The notes: generated by a model not told the origin, from the sequence alone. 64,000 nucleotides of DNA from PXAP01 sp046483315 (GCA_046483315.1 JAWODJ010000058.1:1-64000); one strand, 5' to 3'. Shown: positions 1-8,323, numbered from the stretch's first letter. A program made the numbers and translations.

Positions 1-267
1 GGAAAAGGGTATATAGCCCGTATGCCCAAAAAGGAAGATAAACGCAAGACATCGGTTATCCTGACCTCCAAATCATCCGTTCTTTTGGCAAAAATACCGC
101 CCCTGATGCATGAGCGACTTTCGGAAAATCTGAAAACATTATCGCCCAAAGATGCGGAAACAATAAATGATGCCCTTGACCTTCTGATAGATTATCTTGA
201 TATAGAGAATATTGATGCCAGTCCGGTTATTACTTTCGAAGATGAGATTGCCGGTGATCAGAGTTAA
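1..267 (+). CDS. MarR-family transcriptional regulator, C-terminal part (5' end cut by window)
   Basis: The frame is open from base 1, so the ATG at 22 is internal and this is the tail of a larger gene. The visible residues GKGYIARMPKKEDKRKT match the winged-helix wing of MarR proteins (usual form GYIxRxPxxxDxR, then a strand and LTxKG). A long amphipathic dimerisation helix follows, with HERLSENLKTLS. MarR dimers bind short palindromes and often act on adjacent genes. A 15-bp perfect inverted repeat lies 82 bp downstream of the stop and is a natural candidate target, but this is inference. The ligand cannot be read because the N-terminal half is missing. Confidence 0.75.
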   Translation, partial: GKGYIARMPKKEDKRKTSVILTSKSSVLLAKIPPLMHERLSENLKTLSPKDAETINDALDLLIDYLDIENIDASPVITFEDEIAGDQS

Positions 268-349
268 AGTCCGCTTCCTTCAGGACCGCAATGATTCTTC
301 GGTTCTGCTGTCGTTTTTCACATCAACTTATTGTGAAAAATTTTGATTA

Positions 350-385
350 TTAACATGATAGTTTCTGTGCAAACTATCATGTTAA
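350..385. repeat. Perfect 15-bp inverted repeat, candidate operator
   Basis: The arms 350-364 and 371-385 are exact reverse complements around a 6-nt centre (ctgtgc). The inner half-site is ATGATAGTTT. No T-run follows, so an intrinsic terminator is less likely than a protein-binding site or an RNA hairpin. A related half-site followed by AAAC after 6 nt occurs at 49654-49673 upstream of the PorV-like gene. Confidence 0.6.
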
Positions 386-532
386 AGCCTGATTATGCAG
401 TCACCTGCCCTGATTGGTTCCGGATTGCGTATTTGCTTAATCCCGGTTATATATGTCAGATAATTAGAAGTTAACCCGGATATCTGTCAAAAAGTTCTGT
501 AACAGTGCATTTAACCCGGGCCGGATGGTTTA

Positions 533-564
533 TTTGCATCTCTCTCATTTTTTTCATATTTTTG
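533..564 (+). promoter_or_regulatory. Bacteroidota-type promoter for the GNAT-racemase cassette
   Basis: A TTTG (-33 box) at 533-536 and TATTTTTG (-7 box, consensus TAnnTTTG) at 557-564 are separated by 20 bp, within the usual spacing. Transcription would begin near 571, giving a leader of about 95 nt before the GNAT start. Confidence 0.55.
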
Positions 565-603
565 TCGTGCAGAAAATAAAAGATAACATTCTCAATTAAT
601 GCA

Positions 604-641
604 ACCTGTCAGATATGGTTTGGCAGGTGAAATTTTTTTTT
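604..641 (+). terminator. Hairpin plus T-run in the GNAT leader (possible attenuator)
   Basis: The stem ACCTGTCA / TGGCAGGT (604-611 with 621-628, one G-T pair) is followed within 4 nt by nine T residues (633-641). This has the form of an intrinsic terminator. It lies 25 nt upstream of the next start and downstream of a complete promoter, so it would stop transcripts before the cassette unless read through. That position suggests attenuation, but the end of an upstream transcript is an alternative. Confidence 0.5.
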
Positions 642-666
642 AATCTCAACAAAACAGATCGGATTT

Positions 667-1116
667 ATGCTGAACTTTAAGATTTTTAATTCTTCAAATC
701 CAATTACCGATAAGGAGAGGTCGGAAATTATTGATTTTCTCCATACTCATCTTGACCAGTTTCGCGACACAAAGGAGGCTATAGGTAAGGCTGTATCTTA
801 CGCTTTGAGTGAATCTCCCGGACCGGGGGGATTCGTGCTTCGGGGCAAGCTGGAAGACGATATAGCAGGGGTTGTTGTGATAAATAAGACCGGTATGGAA
901 GGTTATATACCGGAAAATATCCTTGTTTATATAGCCGTCGACAAAAAATTCAGGGGAAAAGGTTTTGGTAAGGAACTTATGAATAAGGCTATTGAACTTG
1001 CCGAGGGCGATGTGAAACTTCACGTTGAACATGATAATCCCGCCAGGTTTTTATACCAGAAACTTGGTTTTACAAACAAGTATATGGAAATGAGGCTTAT
1101 TAAAAACAAGAAGTAG
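667..1116 (+). CDS. GNAT family N-acetyltransferase
   Basis: A 149-residue single-domain GNAT protein. The acetyl-CoA pyrophosphate-binding motif A is clear as RGKGFG at residues 96-101, after the strand ILVYIAV. The C-terminal motif B region follows (NPARFLYQKLGF, about 124-135). Such enzymes transfer an acetyl group from acetyl-CoA to an amine, and sequence does not give the acceptor. It is the first gene of a same-strand run in which the next gene, 22 nt away, is an M20 deacylase and the following two are amino-acid racemases. An amino acid or amino-acid derivative is therefore a reasonable substrate guess. It has its own promoter and an unusual terminator-like leader. Confidence 0.85.
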   Translation: MLNFKIFNSSNPITDKERSEIIDFLHTHLDQFRDTKEAIGKAVSYALSESPGPGGFVLRGKLEDDIAGVVVINKTGMEGYIPENILVYIAVDKKFRGKGFGKELMNKAIELAEGDVKLHVEHDNPARFLYQKLGFTNKYMEMRLIKNKK

Positions 1117-1138
1117 AAACACCCTTTTCCGGAAGTCT

Positions 1139-2287
1139 ATGGACAATATGCCGGATCATGAATTACTGATCAATTTAAGGAAGGAATTACATAAATTCCC
1201 CGAGTTATCGGGTAGTGAAGAGATGACCTCTCAACGGATATCAAGGTTCCTTGAAGAGCTCAGGCCGGATGAACTTGTGTGCAATATCGGAGGTAAGGGA
1301 TTGGCTGCCAGGTTTAAAGGAGCCTCACCCGGTCCAAGGGTAATGGTTCGCGCCGAACTGGATGCCCTGCCCATAGATGAATCGAATGATTTTGACTACA
1401 GATCGGTTGTTCCCGGTATTTCACATACATGCGGACATGACGGGCACATGGTCATCGCCGCGGGAGTTGCAAAATATTTTTCAGGCAGGAGACCCGAACG
1501 GGGGGAGCTGGTAGTTTTATTTCAACCCTCGGAAGAAAATGGCAGAGGTGCTTATGAAGTTGTAAATGATCCTCTATTTATTTCACTGCAACCGGATTAT
1601 ATACTTGCACTTCATAATCTGCCGGGTTTTGAACGCAATGAGGTTATTTTGCGCAATGATGTTTTCGCAATGGCTTCGGTAGGCATGATTATCAATCTTA
1701 AGGGAAAAACCTCCCATGCCGCCGAACCGGAAAACGGCATCAGTCCCTCGAACGCAGTTTCGCGCATTTTAAAAGAGTTGCCGCTACTGACCCGAAGAGG
1801 ACAATTCAGGCATTTCACCCTGGTAACAATAATTCATGCCAGGATAGGAGAGGTTGCTTTTGGCACAAGTCCCGGCAATGCGGTGGTTATGGCAACACTG
1901 AGGGCTTACAGGGACAGTGAAATGGATAAACTTTGCAGTTCGGCAGAGGAGCTGGTTCATGAGGTTGCCTTGTTGAATGAGCTGGATATTGAGGTTTCAA
2001 GGACTGAACATTTTCCTGCCACCGTAAACGATAAGTCACTTAACGGGATACTGGAGCAACAGGCCGTAAAAAGCGGGACAGGATACCGGTACATTGAAGA
2101 TGCTTTTAAGTGGTCGGAGGATTTTGGCTGGTTTACCAAAAAGTACCGGGGATTATTATTTGGTATCGGTGCAGGGAAGGGGCATCCTGAGCTCCATAAC
2201 CCTGATTATGATTTTCCCGATGAAATAATTGATACCGGGGTAAATCTTCTTGTTTCAACCGGAATTGAATTACTCAGAAAAATGTGA
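1139..2287 (+). CDS. M20D-family amidohydrolase (N-acyl-amino-acid deacylase type)
   Basis: This 382-residue zinc- or manganese-dependent amidohydrolase has the full M20 signature. AELDALP is at 72-78, HTCGHDGH with metal ligands at 96-103, QPSEEN with the catalytic/ligand glutamates near 129-134, LHN at 158-160, and a late histidine in the GHPELH segment. The family hydrolyses N-acyl amino acids, hippurate or indole conjugates. The dimerisation domain is inserted at about residues 175-290 (SHAAEP start). Its stop overlaps the start of the racemase gene, indicating translational coupling. Deacylation of an N-acylated amino acid before racemisation would make sense of the order, but this is inference. 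Confidence 0.85.
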   Translation: MDNMPDHELLINLRKELHKFPELSGSEEMTSQRISRFLEELRPDELVCNIGGKGLAARFKGASPGPRVMVRAELDALPIDESNDFDYRSVVPGISHTCGHDGHMVIAAGVAKYFSGRRPERGELVVLFQPSEENGRGAYEVVNDPLFISLQPDYILALHNLPGFERNEVILRNDVFAMASVGMIINLKGKTSHAAEPENGISPSNAVSRILKELPLLTRRGQFRHFTLVTIIHARIGEVAFGTSPGNAVVMATLRAYRDSEMDKLCSSAEELVHEVALLNELDIEVSRTEHFPATVNDKSLNGILEQQAVKSGTGYRYIEDAFKWSEDFGWFTKKYRGLLFGIGAGKGHPELHNPDYDFPDEIIDTGVNLLVSTGIELLRKM

Positions 2288-3438
2288 TGGCCAATACATC
2301 GGTAATAGAAATCAGCGAAAAAGCTGCAGAGGGGAATATCCGGTTCCTTCAGGAACAACTTGGCAGTAATGTACTTATCTCTTCTGTAGTGAAGTCCAAC
2401 GCCTACGGTCATGGTCTTGATGTTTTTGTGCCGATAGCCGAACGGGCGGGAATAAATCATTTTTCTGTCTTCAGTGCATGTGAAGCAAGGGAGCTTATGA
2501 AAATTAAAAAACCCGGATCCCGCATTATGATCATGGGGTGGATGGATGATGAGGATATAGTATGGGCGGTTGAGAACGAGGTTGAGTTTTTTGTGTTTGA
2601 CACTCCGCGTCTTGAAAAGATAATATCGCTTACCGGCAAAGCAGGAAAGCCCGCACTTATCCATATTGAGATGGAAACAGGGATGAACCGGACCGGCATG
2701 AAGTTATATGAACTGAAGAAGGCATTGAAGATAATTCTTAATAGAAAAGGTTTATTTGTATTAAAAGGCCTGTGCACTCATCTTGCCGGAGCTGAGAGTA
2801 TTGCAAATCATGTCAGAATACAGAAACAGATAAGAAGGTTTCAACGGCTTTGCGGGTGGTTCAGGGAACACGGACTTGTTCCTGAGTACAGGCATGTGGC
2901 CAGCTCTGCTGCAGCATTAACGTATCCTGCCGCAAGATTTGACATGGTTCGCATGGGGATTTTACAATACGGTTACTGGCCGAGTGCAGAAACCTTCATT
3001 CATTTTATAAGTAAGAGAAAGGAGAAGGAGGATCCTCTCAACAGGGTTATAAGCTGGAAGAGCCGGGTAATGACCCTTAAAAAAGTCAAAAGGGGGGAAT
3101 TTGTCAGTTATGGCACTATTTACCTTGCCCAGGAGGACAAAAAAATTGCCATTGTGCCGGTAGGTTATTCACATGGCTATAACAGGTCACTGAGCAACCT
3201 GGGCAGGGTGCTTATAAATGGCCAGCGTGTAGGTGTAATCGGACTGGTGAATATGAACATGCTGATAGCAGATGTCACAAAACTACCGGGTGTAAAAACA
3301 GGTGATGAAGTAGTTCTGATCGGGCGGCAGGGAGATCTCACAATTTCTGTAGGTTCATTCAGCGAGTTCAGCAACCAGCTTAATTATGAATTATTAACAC
3401 GGCTGCCAAGGGATACACCCAGGCAGGTGGTAAATTAA
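2284..3438 (+). CDS. alr: Alanine racemase family protein
   Basis: A PLP-dependent fold-type III racemase of about 383 residues. The PLP lysine is K37 in VVKSNAYGHG (GTG-start numbering), the phosphate-side arginine is R223 in DMVRMGILQYG, and the catalytic tyrosine of the second active-site half is Y295 in VGYSHGY. The usual M-D pair (as in CMDQ or SMDM) reads M324-N325 here, so the Asp is replaced by Asn. The family interconverts L- and D-alanine for peptidoglycan, but some members are broad-spectrum. The start is GTG at 2284 or the ATG at 2287, and both overlap the upstream stop. It is followed 12 nt later by a second racemase-fold gene, which suggests a specialised amino-acid rather than a housekeeping role. 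Confidence 0.85.
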   Translation: MMANTSVIEISEKAAEGNIRFLQEQLGSNVLISSVVKSNAYGHGLDVFVPIAERAGINHFSVFSACEARELMKIKKPGSRIMIMGWMDDEDIVWAVENEVEFFVFDTPRLEKIISLTGKAGKPALIHIEMETGMNRTGMKLYELKKALKIILNRKGLFVLKGLCTHLAGAESIANHVRIQKQIRRFQRLCGWFREHGLVPEYRHVASSAAALTYPAARFDMVRMGILQYGYWPSAETFIHFISKRKEKEDPLNRVISWKSRVMTLKKVKRGEFVSYGTIYLAQEDKKIAIVPVGYSHGYNRSLSNLGRVLINGQRVGVIGLVNMNMLIADVTKLPGVKTGDEVVLIGRQGDLTISVGSFSEFSNQLNYELLTRLPRDTPRQVVN

Positions 3439-3450
3439 AATTTATTTCTA

Positions 3451-4521
3451 ATGGCTTTTATGGAATTGCACCGGGAAAAACTGAAACATAATTTCGAATT
3501 TCTGAATAATATGTTTCAGGATAATAATATTGAGTGGGGCATCGTTACAAAGTTGTTGTGCGGGAACAGGACTTACCTGAGGGAGGTGGTTGACCTTGGA
3601 ATAGAACAGGTTTGTGATTCCCGGGTTAGCAACCTGAAGGTGCTGAAAAGCATTGCACCTGATATTGAAACGGTTTATATAAAACCACCGGCCAAAAGGT
3701 CTCTGCGTTCAGTGGTTAAATATGCGGATATAAGCCTGAACACTGAACTTTATACAATAAATCTGCTGAATGACGAGGCAGGGAGACAGGAAAAAATCCA
3801 TAAGATCATCATTATGATCGAAATGGGTGATCTGAGGGAAGGAGTGCTTGGAGACAGGCTGATTGAATTTTACGGAAGTATATTTGATTTGCCCAATATT
3901 GAGGTGATTGGTATAGGAACAAACCTGAACTGCCTTTACGGTATTATGCCAAGCCAGGATAAACTTATTCAGCTTGGCCTTTACAAACAGTTAATTGAGA
4001 TTAAATTCAACAGGAAGATACCTTATGTTTCAGGCGGATCTTCGGTAACGATACCGCTGCTGGTCAAAGGCATATTACCTGTTTCTGTAGATCATTTCCG
4101 TGTTGGTGAGAGTCTGTTTTTCGGAAAGGATCTTTTTACTGAAAAGCTTATTAAAGGCATGAAGAACGGTATTTTCAAGCTTCACGCCGAGATTATTGAA
4201 CTGACTGAGAAGCCGATTGTTCCTACAGGGGAGATAGGGTCGAATCTTACGGGTGAAAAGCTTGAGTTTGATGACAGGGACCTGGGAAAGAAGGCTTACA
4301 GGGCAATACTGGATATAGGGCTTCTTGACATAAATATTGAATATATAGAGTTGGTTGACAAAAAACTGAGTATTGCAGGAGCCAGTTCAGATATGATAGT
4401 GGTTGACCTGGGAACAAAAAAGCCAAAATACAAAGTTGGCGATCTGATTGAATTTAAACTTAACTATATGGGGGCACTCCATATAATGAACTCAAATTAC
4501 ATAGATAAAAAGGTTGTCTGA
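3451..4521 (+). CDS. Alanine/ornithine racemase family PLP-dependent enzyme
   Basis: This 356-residue protein is a second fold-type III PLP enzyme, of the ornithine-racemase (Orr/YhfX-like) branch rather than the Alr branch. It has the lysine motif WGIVTKLLCGN with K34, the characteristic KYADISLNTEL strand, and MGDLREGV. Toward the C-terminus are an arginine in FRVGESLFFGKD and the motif GEIGSNLTGE. In clostridia, Orr converts L- to D-ornithine for oxidative or reductive ornithine breakdown. No ornithine aminomutase genes are seen next to it here, so the substrate is open. It sits in the middle of the tight GNAT-M20-Alr-Orr-HTH run. Confidence 0.8.
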   Translation: MAFMELHREKLKHNFEFLNNMFQDNNIEWGIVTKLLCGNRTYLREVVDLGIEQVCDSRVSNLKVLKSIAPDIETVYIKPPAKRSLRSVVKYADISLNTELYTINLLNDEAGRQEKIHKIIIMIEMGDLREGVLGDRLIEFYGSIFDLPNIEVIGIGTNLNCLYGIMPSQDKLIQLGLYKQLIEIKFNRKIPYVSGGSSVTIPLLVKGILPVSVDHFRVGESLFFGKDLFTEKLIKGMKNGIFKLHAEIIELTEKPIVPTGEIGSNLTGEKLEFDDRDLGKKAYRAILDIGLLDINIEYIELVDKKLSIAGASSDMIVVDLGTKKPKYKVGDLIEFKLNYMGALHIMNSNYIDKKVV

Positions 4522-4537
4522 CAAAAAAATATAAAAC

Positions 4538-4819
4538 ATGCATGAACAAACAAGTGATAATATTGTTGAAAAACTGACCAGGGAAAGAGCCGGAGAAATT
4601 TTGAACGACAAGGTTAAAATGTCCATTCTTGATATGCTCAGCAAAAAAGGACCGTGTTCATTCGGAGATATACTCCGTGAACTTGGAATCTCCCAGCCGG
4701 CCGGCACCGGTCATATCCTGGAGTTAAAATTACTCGGATTAATTGATAAATCAGTTGATCCTCCGAATTATAATATTAATCCGGACCGCTACGCAGTATT
4801 GCAGAAAAGGAAGAGATAA
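4538..4819 (+). CDS. Small winged-helix (ArsR-like) DNA-binding protein
   Basis: A 93-residue protein with a single predicted winged helix-turn-helix. Helix DKVKMSILDMLSKK is followed by the recognition-helix region FGDILRELGISQPAGTGHILELKLLGLI and a short wing ending NYNINPDRYAVL. There is no metal-binding Cys pair and no effector domain. It starts 16 nt after the racemase-fold gene and ends 42 nt before rpoD. It is therefore probably co-transcribed with the racemase cassette and is a plausible local regulator. The family is broad and the target cannot be read from sequence. Confidence 0.7.
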   Translation: MHEQTSDNIVEKLTRERAGEILNDKVKMSILDMLSKKGPCSFGDILRELGISQPAGTGHILELKLLGLIDKSVDPPNYNINPDRYAVLQKRKR

Positions 4820-4861
4820 TAATCATATTTATTTTACGTTATAATTATCAATTAGAGATAT

Positions 4862-5722
4862 ATGAGGCAGTTAAAAATAACCAAATCGATCACAAACCGT
4901 GATTCAAATTCTATTGAAAAGTACCTGCAGGAGATAGGTAAGGAAGACCTGATCTCACCTGAGATGGAGGTTGAGCTGGCACAACGTATTAAAAAAGGTG
5001 ACCAGGTGGCGCTTGAGAAAATGGTAAAGGCCAATCTTCGTTTTGTGGTGTCGGTGGCCAAGCAGTACCAGTTCCAGGGACTGAGTCTGCCGGACCTGAT
5101 AAACGAGGGAAATCTGGGACTGATAAAGGCAGCTACCAAGTTTGATGAAACCAAGGGGTTTAAGTTTATATCATATGCTGTGTGGTGGATACGTCAGTCA
5201 ATTCTGCAGGCTATTTCCGAACAGGCAAGGGTGGTGAGACTGCCCCTGAACCAGGTAGGTTCACTGGGGAAGATACATAAGATAAGTTCGCGCTTTGAAC
5301 AGGAGAACGAGAGGGATCCATCGGCCGAGGAGCTTGCCGAGAAGCTTGAAATGACGAAGGAAAAGGTGGCCGGCACACTAAAGCTTAACGGACGTCCTAT
5401 GTCGTTCGATGCACCTTTCGTTGACGGCGAAGACAACAGCCTGCTTGATGTAATGGAAAACAAAGACTCTCCAATAGCCGACTCGGAACTTATGACCGAC
5501 TCCCTGCGAAAAGAGATCAGGCGGACACTCAGTATTCTGTCGGAGAAAGAACGCAATGTTCTGGAATGCTATTTCGGTCTGGGCAGGCAGGAAATGTCGC
5601 TTGAGGCAATAGGCGAGGAACTTGGCCTTACGAAGGAACGCACCAGGCAGATCAAGGAGAAAGCCCTGAAACGTCTTCGCCATAAATCAAAGAACAAATT
5701 ACTCAGGATGTACCTCGGTTAA
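4862..5722 (+). CDS. rpoD: Primary RNA polymerase sigma factor RpoD/SigA (Bacteroidota short form)
   Basis: At 286 residues this is the compact sigma-70 typical of Bacteroidota, without the long region 1.1 of proteobacterial RpoD. Region 1.2 is near the start (SIEKYLQEIGKEDLISPEMEVELAQRI, stated in two parts across residues 16-42). Region 2 contains NLRFVVSVAKQY, DLINEGNLGLIKA and the -10 reading helix YAVWWIRQSI. Region 4 ends in LTKERTRQIKEKALKRLR. It would recognise the TTTG/TAnnTTTG promoters seen throughout the window. It is 42 nt downstream of the small winged-helix gene and may be partly read from that operon. A T-rich tail follows the stop, but I see no strong hairpin. Confidence 0.95.
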   Translation: MRQLKITKSITNRDSNSIEKYLQEIGKEDLISPEMEVELAQRIKKGDQVALEKMVKANLRFVVSVAKQYQFQGLSLPDLINEGNLGLIKAATKFDETKGFKFISYAVWWIRQSILQAISEQARVVRLPLNQVGSLGKIHKISSRFEQENERDPSAEELAEKLEMTKEKVAGTLKLNGRPMSFDAPFVDGEDNSLLDVMENKDSPIADSELMTDSLRKEIRRTLSILSEKERNVLECYFGLGRQEMSLEAIGEELGLTKERTRQIKEKALKRLRHKSKNKLLRMYLG

Positions 5723-5828
5723 AAGTCCGGTCCCGCTTTTTTTTTATTGTCATTTTTAGCTATTATTGTTGGAAAATATTTTACATCTGTATGGTAAACG
5801 GATATTTTCTAACAAAAACTTAAGAATT

Positions 5829-7028
5829 ATGGCTAAAGTTGCAATGCTTGGCGCCGGATTTATCGGCGGATTTTACACATCATCACTTCATGGTTTGCGC
5901 AGCAGGGACAAGGTTCAGATAGTCTGTGATAAGGACGGCGAAAGAGCCAAAGCCTTTGCGTCACAATACGGGGTTCCCCGATGGACCACAGATATGTCAG
6001 AGGCCGTGAACGATCCCGAAGTTGAAATTGTTGTTGTCGCCCTCCCGAACAATCTGCACCTGGAAGCAGTGGAGCTGGCTGCTGAAGCGAAGAAAGCTGT
6101 TCTTTGCACGAAACCTCTTGGCAGGAATCCTAAGGAGGCAAAACAGATGCTGGATGCGGTTGAAAGGGCAGGTATATTTCACGGATACCTTGAAGACCTG
6201 GTATATACTCCCAAGTGTCTTACAGGGTTTGATTCGGTTAAAAAAGGTACAATAGGCAATGTGATATGGGTACGTTCCAGGGAAACTCATCCGGGCCCGC
6301 ACTCTGACTGGTTCTGGGACAAGGAGATATCCGGAGGCGGAGTGCTTCTTGATATGGGGTGTCACTGTATTGAAATTGCACGGGGATATATCGGAAAGGA
6401 TGTAAGACCTGTGGAGGTGATATGCTGGGCCGACACACTTGCCAAACCGATTGATGCAGAAGATAATGCAATTGGCTTTGTTCGTTACGCCAACGGTGCC
6501 ATGGCACAGTTTGAGGTAAGCTGGACATTCAGGGGAGGTATGGACCTGAGGGATGAGGTAATGGGTACGGAAGGAACAATCTGGATAAATAATTTCCTTA
6601 GAACCGGAATTGAAATGTTCTCTGCAGGCGGTAAAAAGGGGTATGTTGCCGAAAAGGCTGAGACCGACAGGGGATGGCTGTTCCCTGTTGCCGATGAGGT
6701 TCATGACCTTGGGAATAACAATATGTTCACCGAGATGCTGAACGCCTGGGAGAATGGTGAAGAGTGTTCGGAAACATTTTATGATGGATATGTTGTGAAC
6801 GAGATCATGGAGGCTTGCTACCGCTCAGTAAAGAGTAAAAAATGGGAACCTGTTACCCTGGAGGTTTGGCGGGGAAAAGAAAAAGCAGATCCGATAGCCA
6901 TGTTTGATGAGTTTGACAAAGACCACTTGCTTATAAAAGAGGAGGTAATGCCCGACGGGTCGAAAAAACGTATACTTAAAGATAAGGTATCGGGAAAGAT
7001 AACCCAGCACTTCCTTCCTGCAAAATAG
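5829..7028 (+). CDS. Gfo/Idh/MocA family NAD(P)-dependent oxidoreductase
   Basis: A 399-residue protein with an N-terminal Rossmann fold (KVAMLGAGFIGGF, residues 3-15) and the family segment CTKPLGRN in place of the common EKPL. A C-terminal alpha/beta domain carries the substrate-binding motif GGGVLLDMGCHCIE. Members oxidise or reduce sugars, inositols and related alcohols with NAD(P). I chose the ATG at 5829, because the frame extends to a TTG at 5766 but homologues begin at the Rossmann strand. It stands alone, separated from rtcB by a terminator between convergent genes. The substrate is unknown. Confidence 0.85.
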   Translation: MAKVAMLGAGFIGGFYTSSLHGLRSRDKVQIVCDKDGERAKAFASQYGVPRWTTDMSEAVNDPEVEIVVVALPNNLHLEAVELAAEAKKAVLCTKPLGRNPKEAKQMLDAVERAGIFHGYLEDLVYTPKCLTGFDSVKKGTIGNVIWVRSRETHPGPHSDWFWDKEISGGGVLLDMGCHCIEIARGYIGKDVRPVEVICWADTLAKPIDAEDNAIGFVRYANGAMAQFEVSWTFRGGMDLRDEVMGTEGTIWINNFLRTGIEMFSAGGKKGYVAEKAETDRGWLFPVADEVHDLGNNNMFTEMLNAWENGEECSETFYDGYVVNEIMEACYRSVKSKKWEPVTLEVWRGKEKADPIAMFDEFDKDHLLIKEEVMPDGSKKRILKDKVSGKITQHFLPAK

Positions 7029-7058
7029 ATGGGGTTTAAATACGGAATTGTTATAATT

Positions 7059-7086
7059 ATAACCCCGGAATGATATCCGGGGTTAT
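7059..7086. terminator. Bidirectional hairpin between convergent genes
   Basis: An 11-bp perfect stem (7059-7069 with 7076-7086, core AACCCCGGA/TCCGGGGTT) around a 6-nt loop lies between the oxidoreductase end (7028) and the rtcB end (7136). It is flanked by A/T-rich sequence on both sides, so it can serve both strands. Confidence 0.7.
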
Positions 7087-7135
7087 TTATTCAGACAGTT
7101 TCCTGTAAGAGTTTTTGGGGCACATAAAAAGAAGT

Positions 7136-8323
7136 TTATCCCTTAATAACTGCCATGGGCCGGAGTTCGGTAACAACTTCCACCAGATCGGACTGCAGCT
7201 TCATTACCCGTGATATGTCCTTATACGCCCCGGAAGCCTCATCCAGATCCCGTTGCCTGTGCAGGCTGTGAATGATGCCTTTTTTATCAAGAATCAGCTT
7301 TTCATGTTTCAGGTCCAGGGATCTCTGGGCCTCTCTTCTTCCCATTGTACGGCCGGCCCCGTGTGAGCAGCTTTCAAAACTTTCCGGATTGCCCCTGCCT
7401 AATGTTATATAGCTGTTGCTGCCTTGTGAACCGGGTATTATTCCATACTCCCCCTTCTTTGCTGATGTGGCTCCTTTCCTGTGAACTATCAGGTGTTCAC
7501 CGAAGTGTTTTTCCGGGCTTGCGTAATTGTGAGCTATATTGATAAATTTTGAGAATTTCACATCTTTAAAATAATATCCTGTTATCTCCGAAATCACATT
7601 AATCATTCTTTTTCTGCTGGCAAACGCAAAGTCAGTGCAGTATTGCATTTCTTTCAGGTAAAGGTACCCTTCATCAGAGTCCAGCGGCAGGAAAGAAAGC
7701 TGCTTCGGGGTTTTCAGCTTTTTAAAATTGGTCTCGGTTTCTCTGACGGCTTTTTTGTAATAATGATCTGCTACCTGTTTTCCCAGGTTCCTGCTGCCGG
7801 AGTGGACCATTATCCAGACAAAGCCATCCGACCCTTTCTGCAGTTCTATAAAATGGTTGCCTCCGCCAAGTGTGCCCAGCTGGTAAGAGGCATTTTCATA
7901 TTCCCGTTCAATAACCGGAAGCTTTTGATTTATCGGCGGAAGAAGGTCTTTTCCGCAGGGCGATTTATGGTGTCTGAATCCTACCGGGACACTCTTTTTT
8001 ATTATCTCAACGATCTTCACCAGGCTGCTTTCCGGCATTGCTTTGAGTGATGTTTTTTGGGCACACATTCCACAACCAATATCCACACCTACTGCATTTG
8101 GTATGACCACTTCCCGGGTGGCAAGCACACCGCCTATCGGCATCCCGAAACCCTGGTGACAATCGGGCATTATTGCAATATGATGAGCTGCATAATGATG
8201 ATTTGCAATATCTTTAGCCTGCTGAAGGGCACCGGGCTCAATATCTTCAAGCCAGAGCTTGATAGGGATTCTTTCGCTGGATATGGTCTGAATCATGGTT
8301 ATGTCCTGTCTGGTGACCTGCAT
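7136..8323 (-). CDS. rtcB: RNA-splicing ligase RtcB
   Basis: A 395-residue RtcB, which joins RNA 2',3'-cyclic phosphate or 3'-phosphate ends to 5'-hydroxyl ends using GTP and Mn2+. The metal-binding motif GVDIGCGMC (D81, C84) and GGGNHF (N157, H158) are present. So is SHGAGRTMGRREA, whose histidine is the site guanylated in the family. The length matches the short bacterial class. No archease or rtcA is adjacent. Two ATGs are possible (8323 and 8296), and I keep the upstream one. The tRNA-His gene is transcribed toward it but is closed by its own terminator. Confidence 0.92.
   Translation of the reverse strand: MQVTRQDITMIQTISSERIPIKLWLEDIEPGALQQAKDIANHHYAAHHIAIMPDCHQGFGMPIGGVLATREVVIPNAVGVDIGCGMCAQKTSLKAMPESSLVKIVEIIKKSVPVGFRHHKSPCGKDLLPPINQKLPVIEREYENASYQLGTLGGGNHFIELQKGSDGFVWIMVHSGSRNLGKQVADHYYKKAVRETETNFKKLKTPKQLSFLPLDSDEGYLYLKEMQYCTDFAFASRKRMINVISEITGYYFKDVKFSKFINIAHNYASPEKHFGEHLIVHRKGATSAKKGEYGIIPGSQGSNSYITLGRGNPESFESCSHGAGRTMGRREAQRSLDLKHEKLILDKKGIIHSLHRQRDLDEASGAYKDISRVMKLQSDLVEVVTELRPMAVIKG

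Larger units (their letters stand above)
268..666. other. Intergenic region with operator-like repeat, promoter and leader hairpin
   Basis: This 399-bp gap holds no convincing long gene. It contains a perfect inverted repeat (350-385), a complete Bacteroidota promoter (533-564) and a hairpin followed by nine T residues (604-641). All three lie upstream of the GNAT gene that opens the racemase cassette. A 14-codon mini-ORF (599-643) spans the hairpin exactly. Confidence 0.7.

Noticed and set aside
268..349. Possible small RNA or gene directly after the MarR stop
   Set aside because: No ORF of size, no promoter box and no hairpin that stands out.
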